Source: Oxalobacteraceae bacterium UBA6704 (GTDB lineage Bacteria > Pseudomonadota > Gammaproteobacteria > Burkholderiales > Burkholderiaceae_D). From it: a stretch of DNA of 31,921 nucleotides. Of this stretch, positions 22,862 through 31,151 are shown piece after piece. Location of the stretch: NCBI GenBank assembly GCA_002454505.1, contig DKJA01000195.1, forward strand, positions 29,204 through 61,124, given 5' to 3'. Every line of letters starts with the position of its first letter. Position 1 is the stretch's first letter. The notes beneath the pieces were generated by a model that did no database searches, had not been told where the DNA came from, and saw only the letters and a program-made list of their open reading frames with translations. A program made the position numbers and the translations under genes.

Positions 22862-23501
22862 ATTTCCTCCTTACAAGATTAAACCATGGTTGAAGAGTAT
22901 CCAAAATTAGCCTAATTTCATCAATCTCCGGCGTGATATGCAAAATACCACGCTTTGAAAAACGTCTACAGGAAAGTAGTAAATCATGTTGATAATTCGA
23001 TAATGGATTTTTAAAGTCACCATCAATTCTCATTGCCGAAAATCTTGAAAAATCAGCTACTCCTGTTTTTTCGTATTGAAGTATCATTCCAAGGTTTCGT
23101 AAGACAAGATGTAAGATGCCTGCTTCGAAAACGACATCTGATCCGTTTAAAATGGAGTTTCGACAGTCTTCCGCCAAGAGTAAGAAATTACTGATGTCGA
23201 CCAATGCATCTTTGTAAGGATTTGGTTTTGAAAAAATCTCATTCCAATCCTCGCGCTGATTGACGGGATGAACTACCGATTCCAAGAATATATGCCAAGC
23301 AAATAAGTGCCCCTCACTAAACATAGTCTGCAACCGAGCAGTAGAATAAATGGAGAACTCTGCCTGCGCAGGAAAATCACTCTTTATTTTCTCAATTTTT
23401 ATTTCAGATACATCGTCAGCAACAACCAAGATATCTAGATCGCTGTCTATGTCTTGATCGCCACGTGCCGCCGATCCGAATATCCTTACGAAAGTCTCCA
23501 T
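22851..23501 (-). CDS. MNT-type nucleotidyltransferase with helical C-terminal domain
   Basis: The 216-residue product begins METFVRIFGSAARGDQDIDS and continues DLDILVV: the Gly9-Ser10 and Asp21/Asp23 pair of the polymerase-beta-like MNT family, which transfers nucleotides to proteins, RNA or small molecules. The usual helix before the FGS strand is missing, so it starts unusually close to the motif. The remaining 140 residues look all-helical (DALVDISNFLLLAEDCRNSI, GILHLVLRNLGMILQYEKTG), similar in layout to the C-terminal domain of kanamycin nucleotidyltransferase and HEPN folds, but I see no R-X4-6-H RNase motif. Eleven bases separate it from the pentapeptide gene's stop. In MntA/HepT systems a MNT enzyme silences a toxin by nucleotide transfer; a similar role is possible. 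Confidence 0.82.
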   Translation of the reverse strand: METFVRIFGSAARGDQDIDSDLDILVVADDVSEIKIEKIKSDFPAQAEFSIYSTARLQTMFSEGHLFAWHIFLESVVHPVNQREDWNEIFSKPNPYKDALVDISNFLLLAEDCRNSILNGSDVVFEAGILHLVLRNLGMILQYEKTGVADFSRFSAMRIDGDFKNPLSNYQHDLLLSCRRFSKRGILHITPEIDEIRLILDTLQPWFNLVRRKYGI

Positions 23502-23512
23502 AACCTAAACTT

Positions 23513-24328
23513 TCACCGCGCATATCTGCGATAAAGTACAGAAACAAATAATCCCAGAGCAATTGTTCTCACTCCAACGATTACAGAAAATAGGATGCGA
23601 TGCTTTGCCACAAGGGTGCTCTCAAGCAGTCCCAGATCCAACAAGCCCATATGCGCATATGCAATCCCGTTAACCATGGAGTTTAGAAATTGCGAGCCGC
23701 TACTGGGCCATCCGTCCGACGTAAATGACAAAACAACGCCAAGAAATGAGACAAATAAAAAAAGCATTACGACCAGTCTTGAAGGCGAGATTCCGTAACC
23801 CCAAATGAAGTCCTCAATACGCAATCCGTAATGCTTAAAAAAAGCTCCAATCCGAGCTTTCTTTGGGTACTTGTTTCGATAATAAGCATTATTATATTTT
23901 AATATATTGCCATAATGCTCTACACTGGCTCGCATTTCCAGAGATAAGAGTGCATTGTGTGCCTCGAAATCGCCCATAGACGAGGCGTTAGCACGTAGCG
24001 ATCGGATCAAGTCCCGTTTCTGGTTGGGTGCCAATGGCAAGTTCAAGACAACCTGCTGTTCATCAACAAATGTCTGATCAAATGTGGAGTATTCAAACAA
24101 GCACCGATCGAAACTTGCCGAACGAAAGTTGCAAGCCAAAAAACGTGCGCCAATAAATTTACACCGGACGAATTTTGCGTTATGAAAGTAGGCGCGTTCC
24201 AACACTGAATAGCTGAAATCGCATTCCTCAAATATAAGTCCCTTACCTCCGACATCTAGCAAGTGCAGATTACTGTAGTCAGAATTCTTGTGTCCATTAG
24301 TTCGAAAAAAATCTCTATTATTTAGCAT
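23513..24328 (-). CDS. pentapeptide-repeat membrane protein with channel-like C-terminus
   Basis: The product is 271 residues. Residues about 25-95 show pentapeptide repeats (FEECDFSYSVLERAYFHNAK, then FVRCKFIGARFLACNFRSAS), a right-handed helix that often forms protein-binding scaffolds. A linker follows, and then hydrophobic segments at about 180-202 and 244-262, separated by a stretch with NSMVNGIAYAHMGLLDLG. The final part, GVRTIALGLFVSVLYRR, resembles the last helix of two-helix potassium-channel-like (Ion_trans_2) proteins, but the TVGYG filter is absent. It could be a membrane effector. It is the first gene of the island operon, 30 bases from the -10 box of a good promoter; the ribosome site is weak. 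Confidence 0.78.
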   Translation of the reverse strand: MLNNRDFFRTNGHKNSDYSNLHLLDVGGKGLIFEECDFSYSVLERAYFHNAKFVRCKFIGARFLACNFRSASFDRCLFEYSTFDQTFVDEQQVVLNLPLAPNQKRDLIRSLRANASSMGDFEAHNALLSLEMRASVEHYGNILKYNNAYYRNKYPKKARIGAFFKHYGLRIEDFIWGYGISPSRLVVMLFLFVSFLGVVLSFTSDGWPSSGSQFLNSMVNGIAYAHMGLLDLGLLESTLVAKHRILFSVIVGVRTIALGLFVSVLYRRYAR

Positions 24329-24357
24329 ATCACGTCGCGAATGAGTTCTGGCAGCCC

Positions 24358-24386
24358 ACTATAATACGGTGCAGCCAGAATGGCAA
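24358..24386 (-). promoter_or_regulatory. sigma70-like promoter of island operon
   Basis: On the minus strand TTGCCA (24381-24386) and TATAGT (24358-24363) are separated by exactly 17 bases. Transcription would begin near 24350, 20 bases before the start codon at 24328. It lies between the kinase-FGE stop and the pentapeptide gene, so the island need not rely on read-through. Confidence 0.6.
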
Positions 24387-24406
24387 TTCCGACGATACTG
24401 CTCTGG

Positions 24407-26737
24407 TCATCCCAGCTGTCTGGCCACCCTGAACCCCACCACATCGTTCGATAGCACGGCCGAATAGCCATTGCGCGCGGCCGAGCGCAGATAGCGCGGC
24501 TGGTACAGCCACGCGCCGCCGCGCACGATGCGGCGGGTGCGGTCGCCGCCCTCCAGCCACGCGCTGCCATCCTCGGGGGCGCCGTCGTAGTCGTCGTGGA
24601 CGACATCCTGCACCCACTCGTACACATTGCCGTGCATGTCGTACAGGCCCCACTGGTTCGGCGGGAAGCTGCCCACCTTCGTGGTGCCGTTGCGTACCTG
24701 GCCCTTGACGCCGGCGCCGTAGGTGAAGTGGCCGTCGTAGTTGGCGTGTTCCGTGCTGATCTCGTGGCCGAAGCTGAACGGCCCGCGGCTCCCGGCGCGG
24801 CACGCGTATTCCCATTCCGCCTCGCTCGGCAGCCGGTACTGGGCGCCCGTCATCATCGTCAACCACTGGATGTACTGCTGCGCATCCTGCCAGCTGACGC
24901 CGACGACGGGATGCCAGTCGCCCTGCTCGAAGCCGGGGTCGGTCCAGTCCACGTCGAGCTTCGGCTCCCACGCCGTGGCGCGCACGAAGCGGCGCCATTC
25001 GCCCACCGTCACGGGATAGCGGCCCAGCGCGAACGAGCGCGCCACATCGACCCAGTGCGGCGGCTTTTCGCGTTGCAGCCAGCGCGTTTGCGAGCCGGCT
25101 TTCAGCGCGACAGCGTGCTCCTCGCCCTCGGCACCCATGCGGAAACGCCCGGTCGGAATCAGTACGAGATCGGGCCCGGTGCCGGTGCCGTCGAGGAAGC
25201 GGTCGCGCAGCACGCCGCTGGGGTCGGCCACCGGACTGGCCGTATTCGGCATGAGCGCCGCCAGTTCGGCCGCATTGCGGGCCGCCTGCTGCAGGCGGTG
25301 CCGGTCCTGCTCCGCCTTGTACGCGGCCTGCGCCTTGATCAGCGCGGCCTTGCGCTGCTTTTCCTCTTCGACAGCGCGGGCCTTGGCGGCATCCGATTCG
25401 CGCCGCGCGATCAGCTGCTGGCGCAACTGGGCCTTGCGGGCCTCGGCGGCGCGTTCCGCTTCCTGCCTGCGCTGCTTTTCCAGCTCGCGGCGCAGCTGGT
25501 CGTCCCTGACCTTCTGCAGCGCGGCAGCCTGCGCCTCGGCCTTGCGGCGTTCCGCCAGCTCCATCTGGTGCTGGATGGCGAGCCGGCGCTGCTCAGCCGC
25601 TTCGGCGGCGCGGGTCTGCTCCAGCGCCTTTTGTTCCGCCTGCAGCCGCTCCTGCGCTTCCTTCAGTTCCGCACGCTGGCGTTCCTGGTCACGTTCCGCT
25701 TCGGCACGCCGTGCTTCTTCCGCCAGTTCCTCGGCGGACGGACCGGCGGCGCGGCGCAGCGCATCCAGCAGCGCCAGCGCGGAGTCGAAGCGCTCCTCGT
25801 AGTCGAAGGCAAAACCCTGCTGCAGCACCTGCCATTGCGCGTCGTTCAGGCCAGGCGGCGCGGCTGGCTGCACTTGCGCGGAACGGGCATCGCCGAACGG
25901 CAGCGCACCGGCCAGCATCTGGTAAATGACGACGGCCACCGCATACACGTCCAGCTTCGGCGTCGGCTTGCCCTGCAGCGTGCCCGCCTCCGGCGCGCGG
26001 TAGGCCGGCGTGCCGGCATTCGGCATCTCCGGCAGGCCAGCCCCGCCTTCGCGCGAGCGGGCCGCGATGCCGAAGTCCAGCAGCTTGATTTCGCCGTGGT
26101 TCGTCAGGAAGACGTTACCCGGCTTCAGGTCGCGGTGGACCAGCCGATGCTTGTCCCATGCATACTGCAGCGCGCTGGCCACGGGCCGCAGGATGCGTTC
26201 CACTTCGGCCAGCGGCAGCGTCTTCTCGCTGGCCAGCAGGCCTTCCAGGTCCTGCCCGTCCAGGCATTCCATGATGATGAAGTAGCTGGCCGTGGCCGGG
26301 TCCTGCGCCCATTCGTAGACGCGGACGATGTTATCGTGCGCGAGCCGGCGTGCCTGCGTCGCTTCTTCGATCAGCAGCCGGGCGTGGGCCGGGCTTTGCG
26401 TCAGCTGGGGCGGCAGGATCTTGACGGCCACCTGCTCGCTGTGGCCCAGCTCCGCATGCGTGGCCAGGTCGGTGGCCTGCCACACCTGGCCCATGCCGCC
26501 CATGCCGAGCAGCCGTTCCAGCCGGTAGCGGCGGTGCTGCGGGCCGATCTCCTGCCCGGCCATCAGGCCAAGCTCGGTGCCCTGCTTCGGCGCCACCGGC
26601 TGGGGCGGCGCCGTCCCACCGGGCGTGTATTCGGCGTCCAGGATCGCGTTCTTGCGCCGCTCGAACTCCGCCGCGGACAGCAGCCCGTCCTCGTGCAGGG
26701 CGCGCAGTTCGCGGATTTTTTCCCTTGCTGTCTGCAT
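24407..26737 (-). CDS. SHOCT - Ser/Thr kinase - coiled coil - FGE-like fusion
   Basis: This 776-residue cytosolic protein has four parts: a SHOCT-like helix pair (REKIRELRALHEDGLLSAAE, residues 5-24), a Hanks-type kinase (about 70-330; GMGGMGQVW, Lys106, HRD 201-203, DFG 221-223, APE 248-250), a charged coiled coil rich in Ala, Glu, Arg and Gln (about 335-490), and a formylglycine-generating-enzyme-like (sulfatase-modifying factor) domain (about 522-776; LIPTGRFRMG, YRLPSEAEWEYACRAG, GLYDMHGNVYEW). True formylglycine enzymes have active-site Cys residues after GGSF; here the stretch is GGAWLYQPRYLRSAARN with no Cys, so the domain is probably a binding module. It is the last gene of the operon, 18 bases after the SPFH gene. 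It looks active as a kinase; targets may be the FHA proteins' partners. Confidence 0.93.
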   Translation of the reverse strand: MQTAREKIRELRALHEDGLLSAAEFERRKNAILDAEYTPGGTAPPQPVAPKQGTELGLMAGQEIGPQHRRYRLERLLGMGGMGQVWQATDLATHAELGHSEQVAVKILPPQLTQSPAHARLLIEEATQARRLAHDNIVRVYEWAQDPATASYFIIMECLDGQDLEGLLASEKTLPLAEVERILRPVASALQYAWDKHRLVHRDLKPGNVFLTNHGEIKLLDFGIAARSREGGAGLPEMPNAGTPAYRAPEAGTLQGKPTPKLDVYAVAVVIYQMLAGALPFGDARSAQVQPAAPPGLNDAQWQVLQQGFAFDYEERFDSALALLDALRRAAGPSAEELAEEARRAEAERDQERQRAELKEAQERLQAEQKALEQTRAAEAAEQRRLAIQHQMELAERRKAEAQAAALQKVRDDQLRRELEKQRRQEAERAAEARKAQLRQQLIARRESDAAKARAVEEEKQRKAALIKAQAAYKAEQDRHRLQQAARNAAELAALMPNTASPVADPSGVLRDRFLDGTGTGPDLVLIPTGRFRMGAEGEEHAVALKAGSQTRWLQREKPPHWVDVARSFALGRYPVTVGEWRRFVRATAWEPKLDVDWTDPGFEQGDWHPVVGVSWQDAQQYIQWLTMMTGAQYRLPSEAEWEYACRAGSRGPFSFGHEISTEHANYDGHFTYGAGVKGQVRNGTTKVGSFPPNQWGLYDMHGNVYEWVQDVVHDDYDGAPEDGSAWLEGGDRTRRIVRGGAWLYQPRYLRSAARNGYSAVLSNDVVGFRVARQLG

Positions 26738-26755
26738 CGATACCGGTCGCTTCCC

Positions 26756-29020
26756 TCAGCGCTGCAGCGGCACGCCGCATTCGGCGCAGAACTTCGCGTC
26801 CGGCTTGTCGGCCGGGACGGGGTGGCCGTTGACGCAAGCGCGCGCGCCCTGCTGCGCCGGTGAGTGATGGTGATGGACAGGCGCGCCGGCCTGCGCGACG
26901 CCGACGCCCAGCTGCATCTGCGACGACAGCGCGTTCGCATGCGTGGCGTTCTGCAGTTTCAGCAGCTCCAGCTGGTGCTGGCGGTCCTTGTCCTGCTGCG
27001 CATCGGCGTGCGCCCGCTCGTCCGCCACGCTCTGCTGCGCCAGCCGCATCGCCTCCATCGGGCTGACGCTGTTTTCCGCAGCCACCACGCCGGCCAGCGC
27101 CTGCAACTGGTCGGCATTCATCGTCGCCTGCGTCTGCACTTTCAGCAGTTGCGCCAGCGCCTGCGCATTGGCGGTTGGCGCCAATGCCACCTTGCCCGTA
27201 TCGGACAGGTTGCCGATCGCCCCGATCCGCTCGATGTCGATGCGTGCCAGCGTTGCTGCATGCTCCTGCTGCGCGATCAGCGTGTCGTATTCGGCTTTCG
27301 CGCGCGCATAGCGCTCGTCGCGCTCGTGTTCCAGCTTGCGCAGCTCGCGCTGCCACTGCGCCTCGTGTTCGCGCTGTTTCAGTGCCAGCCGCTGCTCTTC
27401 CGCTTCCAGCGTCACGGCATTGGCCTGGCGCTGCGCCACGCCGTCCGCGGCGATCGTACGCAGCAGCTTCTCGTGCTGGGCGATCGCTTCGGCGCCGGCG
27501 CCGTTGCGGCGCAGTTCTTCCAGTCGGGCGACGGCTTCGGCATCCTGGCCGGCCGTGCCGCGCGCCAGCTCGCGTTTGCGCGCCAGGTGCAGTTCTTCTT
27601 CCAGCTCCTGCACGCGTTCCGCCTCGCGCTGGCGGGCGCTGTTGGCCAGCGCCACGCCCTGCGCGCGGGCCGCATGCTGGCCTGCCTCGAGCTCCGCCTC
27701 GCGCTGCTGCGCCGCCAGTTCCGCTTCCTGCAGCCGTTTCGATTGCGCCCGCCGCTGCGCTTCGTCCTCGATGGCCAGCGCCTGCTCCATCTGGTTGCGG
27801 ATCTGCTGCAGGTGCAGCCGGTGCGTGAAACGCTGTTTCGCCAGCGCGCGGTCTTCCACGGCCTCCTGCTGCGCCACTTCCATCTCGGTGCGCATGCGGA
27901 TCTGCGCCAGCCGGCGCACGTGCTCCCATTGCGCTGCTTCGTCGCCTTGCGCCGCCGCCTTGCCGGCCAGTTCCTGTTCCAGTTCAGCGGCCGTCGCGGC
28001 GGCGCCCCGGTCGATGGCCTGCCGGCGCGTGCGCGATTCGACGATGCGGGCATACAGGTCGATCTGGCGCGCGCGCAAGGCCTGCATCCGCTCGCCTTCG
28101 CGCAGCGCCAGCTCGGCGTTGTCGACGGCCGCATCCTGCTTCACTTCGGCGCGGCGGTAGGCGCTGCGCACCTGCTGTTCCTCGCGGGCGATGGCCTGCC
28201 ATTCCTCGTCGTCGTACAGTTCGTCCAGGTGCTTGCGGTGCTCCAGTTCCGCATGGCGTTCGTCGGCCACCAGCCACAGGCTGCCCACGCGGGCGCGGTT
28301 GCCGTCGAACTTGTCGTGGCGCAGCGCCAGCGTTTCCACCTGCACGGCGGCCAGGCCGAAATCGGCGAGGCGCAGCCGCAGGCCGGCCTGCAGGCGCTCG
28401 TCCAGTTGCAGGCGCAGGTCCGGGTTCGTGCTCATGTCGCGGAGCGAACGGGCGCCGATGAATTCCGCGGCGATCTGCCGCACGGACGCTGCCAGCAGCT
28501 CCTGCAGATGACGCGTGGTGACGGTGCCGGGCGCCGTCATGAAATGCTGGGCAAACGCGGGCACGTGTTCCACCTTGATGCCCACCGTGAAGCGCGCCGC
28601 CACGTTCAGGTGCTCGGCCGTCGGCAGGTCGGCGAAATCGAATTCGACGGGCAACGGCGTGGTGCGCGTGACGAGGATCTCGCCGTGCTGGTCGCGCAGC
28701 AGGTTGTTCAGGCGCTGGAAGAAGCCTTCCAGCTCGTACTCGCCCTGCGGCACTTCGGTAGCCACGTCGCCCTGCAGGATATAGGCGCGCGTGGTGGCAG
28801 GCACGCGCAGCGTCTTGGTGAAGATGCCGGACAGTTCGCGCACGCCGAAATATACGGCCAGCTCGTCGGCGGCGGGAATCCAGCGGTTCTCGCGCAGTAC
28901 CGGCTCGCTGCGGGGCGTGCCGGACGTCAGGCCGCACCCTTCGCAATAGCCGGCCGCGCTGCCGCCCCGGTGGCCGCAGCGGGGGCATTTCGTGCCGCCT
29001 GCACCAAACATCTTGAACAT
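26756..29020 (-). CDS. zinc-ribbon / SPFH / coiled-coil protein
   Basis: The product is 754 residues. Zinc ribbon at 12-29 (CPRCG, then CEGCG; four Cys), an SPFH/band-7-like region (about 55-275: AVYFGVRELSGIFTKTLRVP, then PLPVEFDFADLPTAEHLNVA, and FGLAAVQVETLALR), a very long charged coiled coil (about 280-600, rich in Gln, Glu, Ala and Arg), a Gln/Ala-rich stretch, HHHH, and a second zinc ribbon at the end (C-x3-H-x12-C-x2-C within CVNGHPVPADKPDAKFCAEC). SPFH proteins assemble into rings or cages. No hydrophobic N-terminal hairpin is seen, so it may be a soluble scaffold. A strong AAGGAG ribosome site fixes the start. Kinase-FGE follows directly, suggesting that this is a scaffold or substrate of the kinase. 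Confidence 0.85.
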   Translation of the reverse strand: MFKMFGAGGTKCPRCGHRGGSAAGYCEGCGLTSGTPRSEPVLRENRWIPAADELAVYFGVRELSGIFTKTLRVPATTRAYILQGDVATEVPQGEYELEGFFQRLNNLLRDQHGEILVTRTTPLPVEFDFADLPTAEHLNVAARFTVGIKVEHVPAFAQHFMTAPGTVTTRHLQELLAASVRQIAAEFIGARSLRDMSTNPDLRLQLDERLQAGLRLRLADFGLAAVQVETLALRHDKFDGNRARVGSLWLVADERHAELEHRKHLDELYDDEEWQAIAREEQQVRSAYRRAEVKQDAAVDNAELALREGERMQALRARQIDLYARIVESRTRRQAIDRGAAATAAELEQELAGKAAAQGDEAAQWEHVRRLAQIRMRTEMEVAQQEAVEDRALAKQRFTHRLHLQQIRNQMEQALAIEDEAQRRAQSKRLQEAELAAQQREAELEAGQHAARAQGVALANSARQREAERVQELEEELHLARKRELARGTAGQDAEAVARLEELRRNGAGAEAIAQHEKLLRTIAADGVAQRQANAVTLEAEEQRLALKQREHEAQWQRELRKLEHERDERYARAKAEYDTLIAQQEHAATLARIDIERIGAIGNLSDTGKVALAPTANAQALAQLLKVQTQATMNADQLQALAGVVAAENSVSPMEAMRLAQQSVADERAHADAQQDKDRQHQLELLKLQNATHANALSSQMQLGVGVAQAGAPVHHHHSPAQQGARACVNGHPVPADKPDAKFCAECGVPLQR

Positions 29021-29097
29021 GTCAGACTCCTTGCTTTTTTAACCATGGCCTGCCTGCCGATTCTAACAGGCGGCGTAAATTCGTTCCGCACGGCATT

Positions 29098-30135
29098 TCA
29101 GATCAGCCCGATCCGGCCGATGCAGGCCACCGACGCGCCCCGTTCGCGCAACTGCGCGGCGAAACCTGCCGGCAGCTCGTCCTGCCACGCGGCCGGCAGC
29201 AGCACCCGGTCGCCGGACGCCGCCTCGGCCAAAATCAGCGCCGTTTTAGCGTCCAGCGCCGCCACCGGATCGACGCGGCCGGCATGCCACGCGGCCGACG
29301 TGCCGGTGGCGATCAGCCGCCCGCGGGGTACGAAATCGCGGCCCCGCGCGAGCCGGTCCGCCATCACCAGCGCCAGCTGATACGAGTCGCCGGTGAAGCG
29401 CGGTTCGCCGAAACGCACCACCGTGCGCCAGCGCCCCAGTCCGCGGCCGTCGTAATGGCGCGCCCCAGCCAGGGCCTGCCGCACGGCGCTCTGCACGGCC
29501 GCATCGACGCCCGGCGCCGCGATCGTGCCTTCCTCGTCCGCGCCATCGCCGTCAAGCGGGAACACGCTGACCTCGACCCACGCCAGCGCATCGTGGATGC
29601 CACCGCTGTGCAGCGGGAACCAGGCCCGCACCGTGGACACGGCCGCGCCGGCATCCGCGTGCCCCGTCAGCGTGCCGAGATGGGGTAGCGCGGAGGACGA
29701 AGCGCCGTCGCCGCCCAGCAGCAGCAACGGCGCCACGGGCATCTGCGCCGGCAGATCCTCGACCGTGCTGTGTCCATCCACGCGGCCCAGCTGCCACGCA
29801 TCCGACCAGCCCATGGCCAGCACGGGCAGCGCGGCCGGCCGCCAGGCGCCGCGCACCATCCGGTCGGCCAGCACGGCGGCCAGTTCCCAGTTGCGGTCCA
29901 GCGCATCGGGCACGCCGTCCATGCCCAGCACCACCTGCTCGCGGCTGTCGAAACGCGCCTCCGTCAGGCGGGCCAGCCGCACCACTTCCTGCATCCGCTC
30001 GCCCAACGCCGGCGCGCCGGGCACCACGCATTTGACGTCGGCACGGTTGGCGCGCGGGCGGCGCGTGGCGGATACGGTCACCACGCGGCCGTCGCGCAGC
30101 ACGGTCAGGCATTCGGCAGTCGTGGGCAGGGACAT
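29098..30135 (-). CDS. Lon-like (S16) protein with two lobes, second lobe with Ser/Lys pair
   Basis: The product is 345 residues. The second half matches a Lon protease domain: WVEVSVFPLDGDG, SAVRQALAGA, TGDSYQLALVMADRLARG, LIATGTSAAWHAGRVDPVAA, then LDAKTALILAEA and VLLPAAWQDE. Ser251 (GDS, in place of GPS) and Lys297 are 46 residues apart, near the 43 of E. coli Lon (Ser679/Lys722). The first half repeats the pattern weakly (DRNWELAAVLADRMVRG, LAMGWSDAWQLGRVDG), with Asn for Ser and no clear Lys, so it is an inactive copy. No AAA+ ATPase domain is present. Either start is possible: ATG at 30135 with an AGGA ribosome site, or GTG at 30150 overlapping the upstream TGA. Peptidase activity is inferred from the motifs. 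Confidence 0.75.
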   Translation of the reverse strand: MSLPTTAECLTVLRDGRVVTVSATRRPRANRADVKCVVPGAPALGERMQEVVRLARLTEARFDSREQVVLGMDGVPDALDRNWELAAVLADRMVRGAWRPAALPVLAMGWSDAWQLGRVDGHSTVEDLPAQMPVAPLLLLGGDGASSSALPHLGTLTGHADAGAAVSTVRAWFPLHSGGIHDALAWVEVSVFPLDGDGADEEGTIAAPGVDAAVQSAVRQALAGARHYDGRGLGRWRTVVRFGEPRFTGDSYQLALVMADRLARGRDFVPRGRLIATGTSAAWHAGRVDPVAALDAKTALILAEAASGDRVLLPAAWQDELPAGFAAQLRERGASVACIGRIGLI

Positions 30136-30146
30136 CGGCGCGGTCC

Positions 30147-31151
30147 TCACAGCGTGGGCTCGCGGCGCTCGTCCGACGGGACGGCACGGCGCGCGGCCAG
30201 GTGGAATTCGACATTGGCGACGATGCGTTCCAGCTCATCGTCGCTGGCGCGATCTGGCCTTGTACTCTGCTTCATCTGCGCGAGCAGCGCCCACAGCTCG
30301 TCCATCGCGTGAACGGCGGCGGCACTAGCCGCGGCGCGGCGCCGCTGGTCGGGCAACGCAAGCGGCCGGCCCGGTGCGGACAGGGCCAGCGCCGGCATCG
30401 TGTTGACGTCCAGCGCCGCCAGCGACAAGCGCTGCAGCAGCGCCTGGCGCGCCGCGAATGCAGGCGCCGGCAGCAGCCGCAGCGTGGCGCTGGCTTCGGG
30501 CAGTTCCAGGAACAGGCGGCGCAGCGCGGCCGCATCGTCGATGTTCTGGACCGGCAGCGCCGGCACCTCGGGCACGGCGTCGGGTTCGGGTACGGGTAGC
30601 ACGGGAATCCGTTCGCGCAGCACGCCAGCGTAGTCGACATCCTCGAGGTCCACCGGCACGCAATCGTCGACGGTGACGCCGAAGCGCATGTACAGCAGCT
30701 CGTTCAGGCCGCCGCGGAACGCGTTCCACTCGTCCAGCAACGTGCAGGGCGGCAGCGCCAGCGTGCCCTGTTCGAGGGCGCCGCGCAGGGCACGTTCGGC
30801 CATGGCCGCGAAGTCGTGCAGCGACAGGCTGTCCGCGCTGCCGGCGACCTCGGCATACAGGAACAGGTCGAAACGCTGGCGGGCCAGCCGCGGATCGGCC
30901 GCATCGATGACGAAGTCGATCCGCAGCCCCACTTCCGGCGCTGCGGCAAATGGCACAAGGTCCATCGCATACGGGCCGGCACGAAAGCACCACGCAGTTT
31001 CTCCCTTCGCGCAGGCCACGCGCGCGGCGCCGCCAAAGGAGACCAGCCGGCGCGCCTGGCCCGTGGCGCCAAACACGATCACGGTGGCATCCGGCGGCGC
31101 GGGGCCGTCGGCGCAACGTCGGGCAATCGTCGCCGGCGCGGTAGCGTTCAT
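30147..31151 (-). CDS. unknown protein with SPFH-like region
   Basis: The product is 334 residues, cytosolic. I cannot name its family. The middle (about 75-190: LRIDFVIDAADPRLARQRFD, ALRGALEQGTLALPPCTLLD, and FGVTVDDCVPVDLED) has the strand-helix pattern of an SPFH domain and resembles the SPFH region of the neighbouring 26756-29020 product (FGLAAVQVETLAL), without its coiled coil or zinc ribbons. The C-terminal third is Ala/Leu/Pro-rich and helical. The start at 31151 overlaps the preceding TGA (ATGA); a longer open frame exists upstream but runs through the 176-residue gene and is rejected. It is translationally linked to the genes on both sides. Confidence 0.65.
   Translation of the reverse strand: MNATAPATIARRCADGPAPPDATVIVFGATGQARRLVSFGGAARVACAKGETAWCFRAGPYAMDLVPFAAAPEVGLRIDFVIDAADPRLARQRFDLFLYAEVAGSADSLSLHDFAAMAERALRGALEQGTLALPPCTLLDEWNAFRGGLNELLYMRFGVTVDDCVPVDLEDVDYAGVLRERIPVLPVPEPDAVPEVPALPVQNIDDAAALRRLFLELPEASATLRLLPAPAFAARQALLQRLSLAALDVNTMPALALSAPGRPLALPDQRRRAAASAAAVHAMDELWALLAQMKQSTRPDRASDDELERIVANVEFHLAARRAVPSDERREPTL

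Larger units (their letters stand above)
21990..24400. other. AT-rich genomic island, candidate defence module
   Basis: Composition changes abruptly: poly-A and poly-T runs, ATA and AAA codons and TAG stops appear, against GC-rich DNA on both sides. The island holds four genes, all minus strand, in one operon. Its edges lie between the OsmC gene and the kinase-FGE gene. No tRNA, integrase, transposase or direct repeat was recognised at the edges, so the way it arrived is unknown. The 240 bases between the OsmC start and the last island gene (21750-21992) hold no gene I can support. Confidence 0.85.

Noticed and set aside
21750..24406. Integrative element with tRNA or integrase around the AT-rich island
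   Set aside because: No integrase, transposase, tRNA or flanking direct repeat could be recognised; the island is supported by composition only.
26864..29380. Long plus-strand open frame antisense to the SPFH gene
   Set aside because: It mirrors the repetitive coiled-coil codons of the SPFH gene and is rich in Arg, Gln, Leu and His without a motif.
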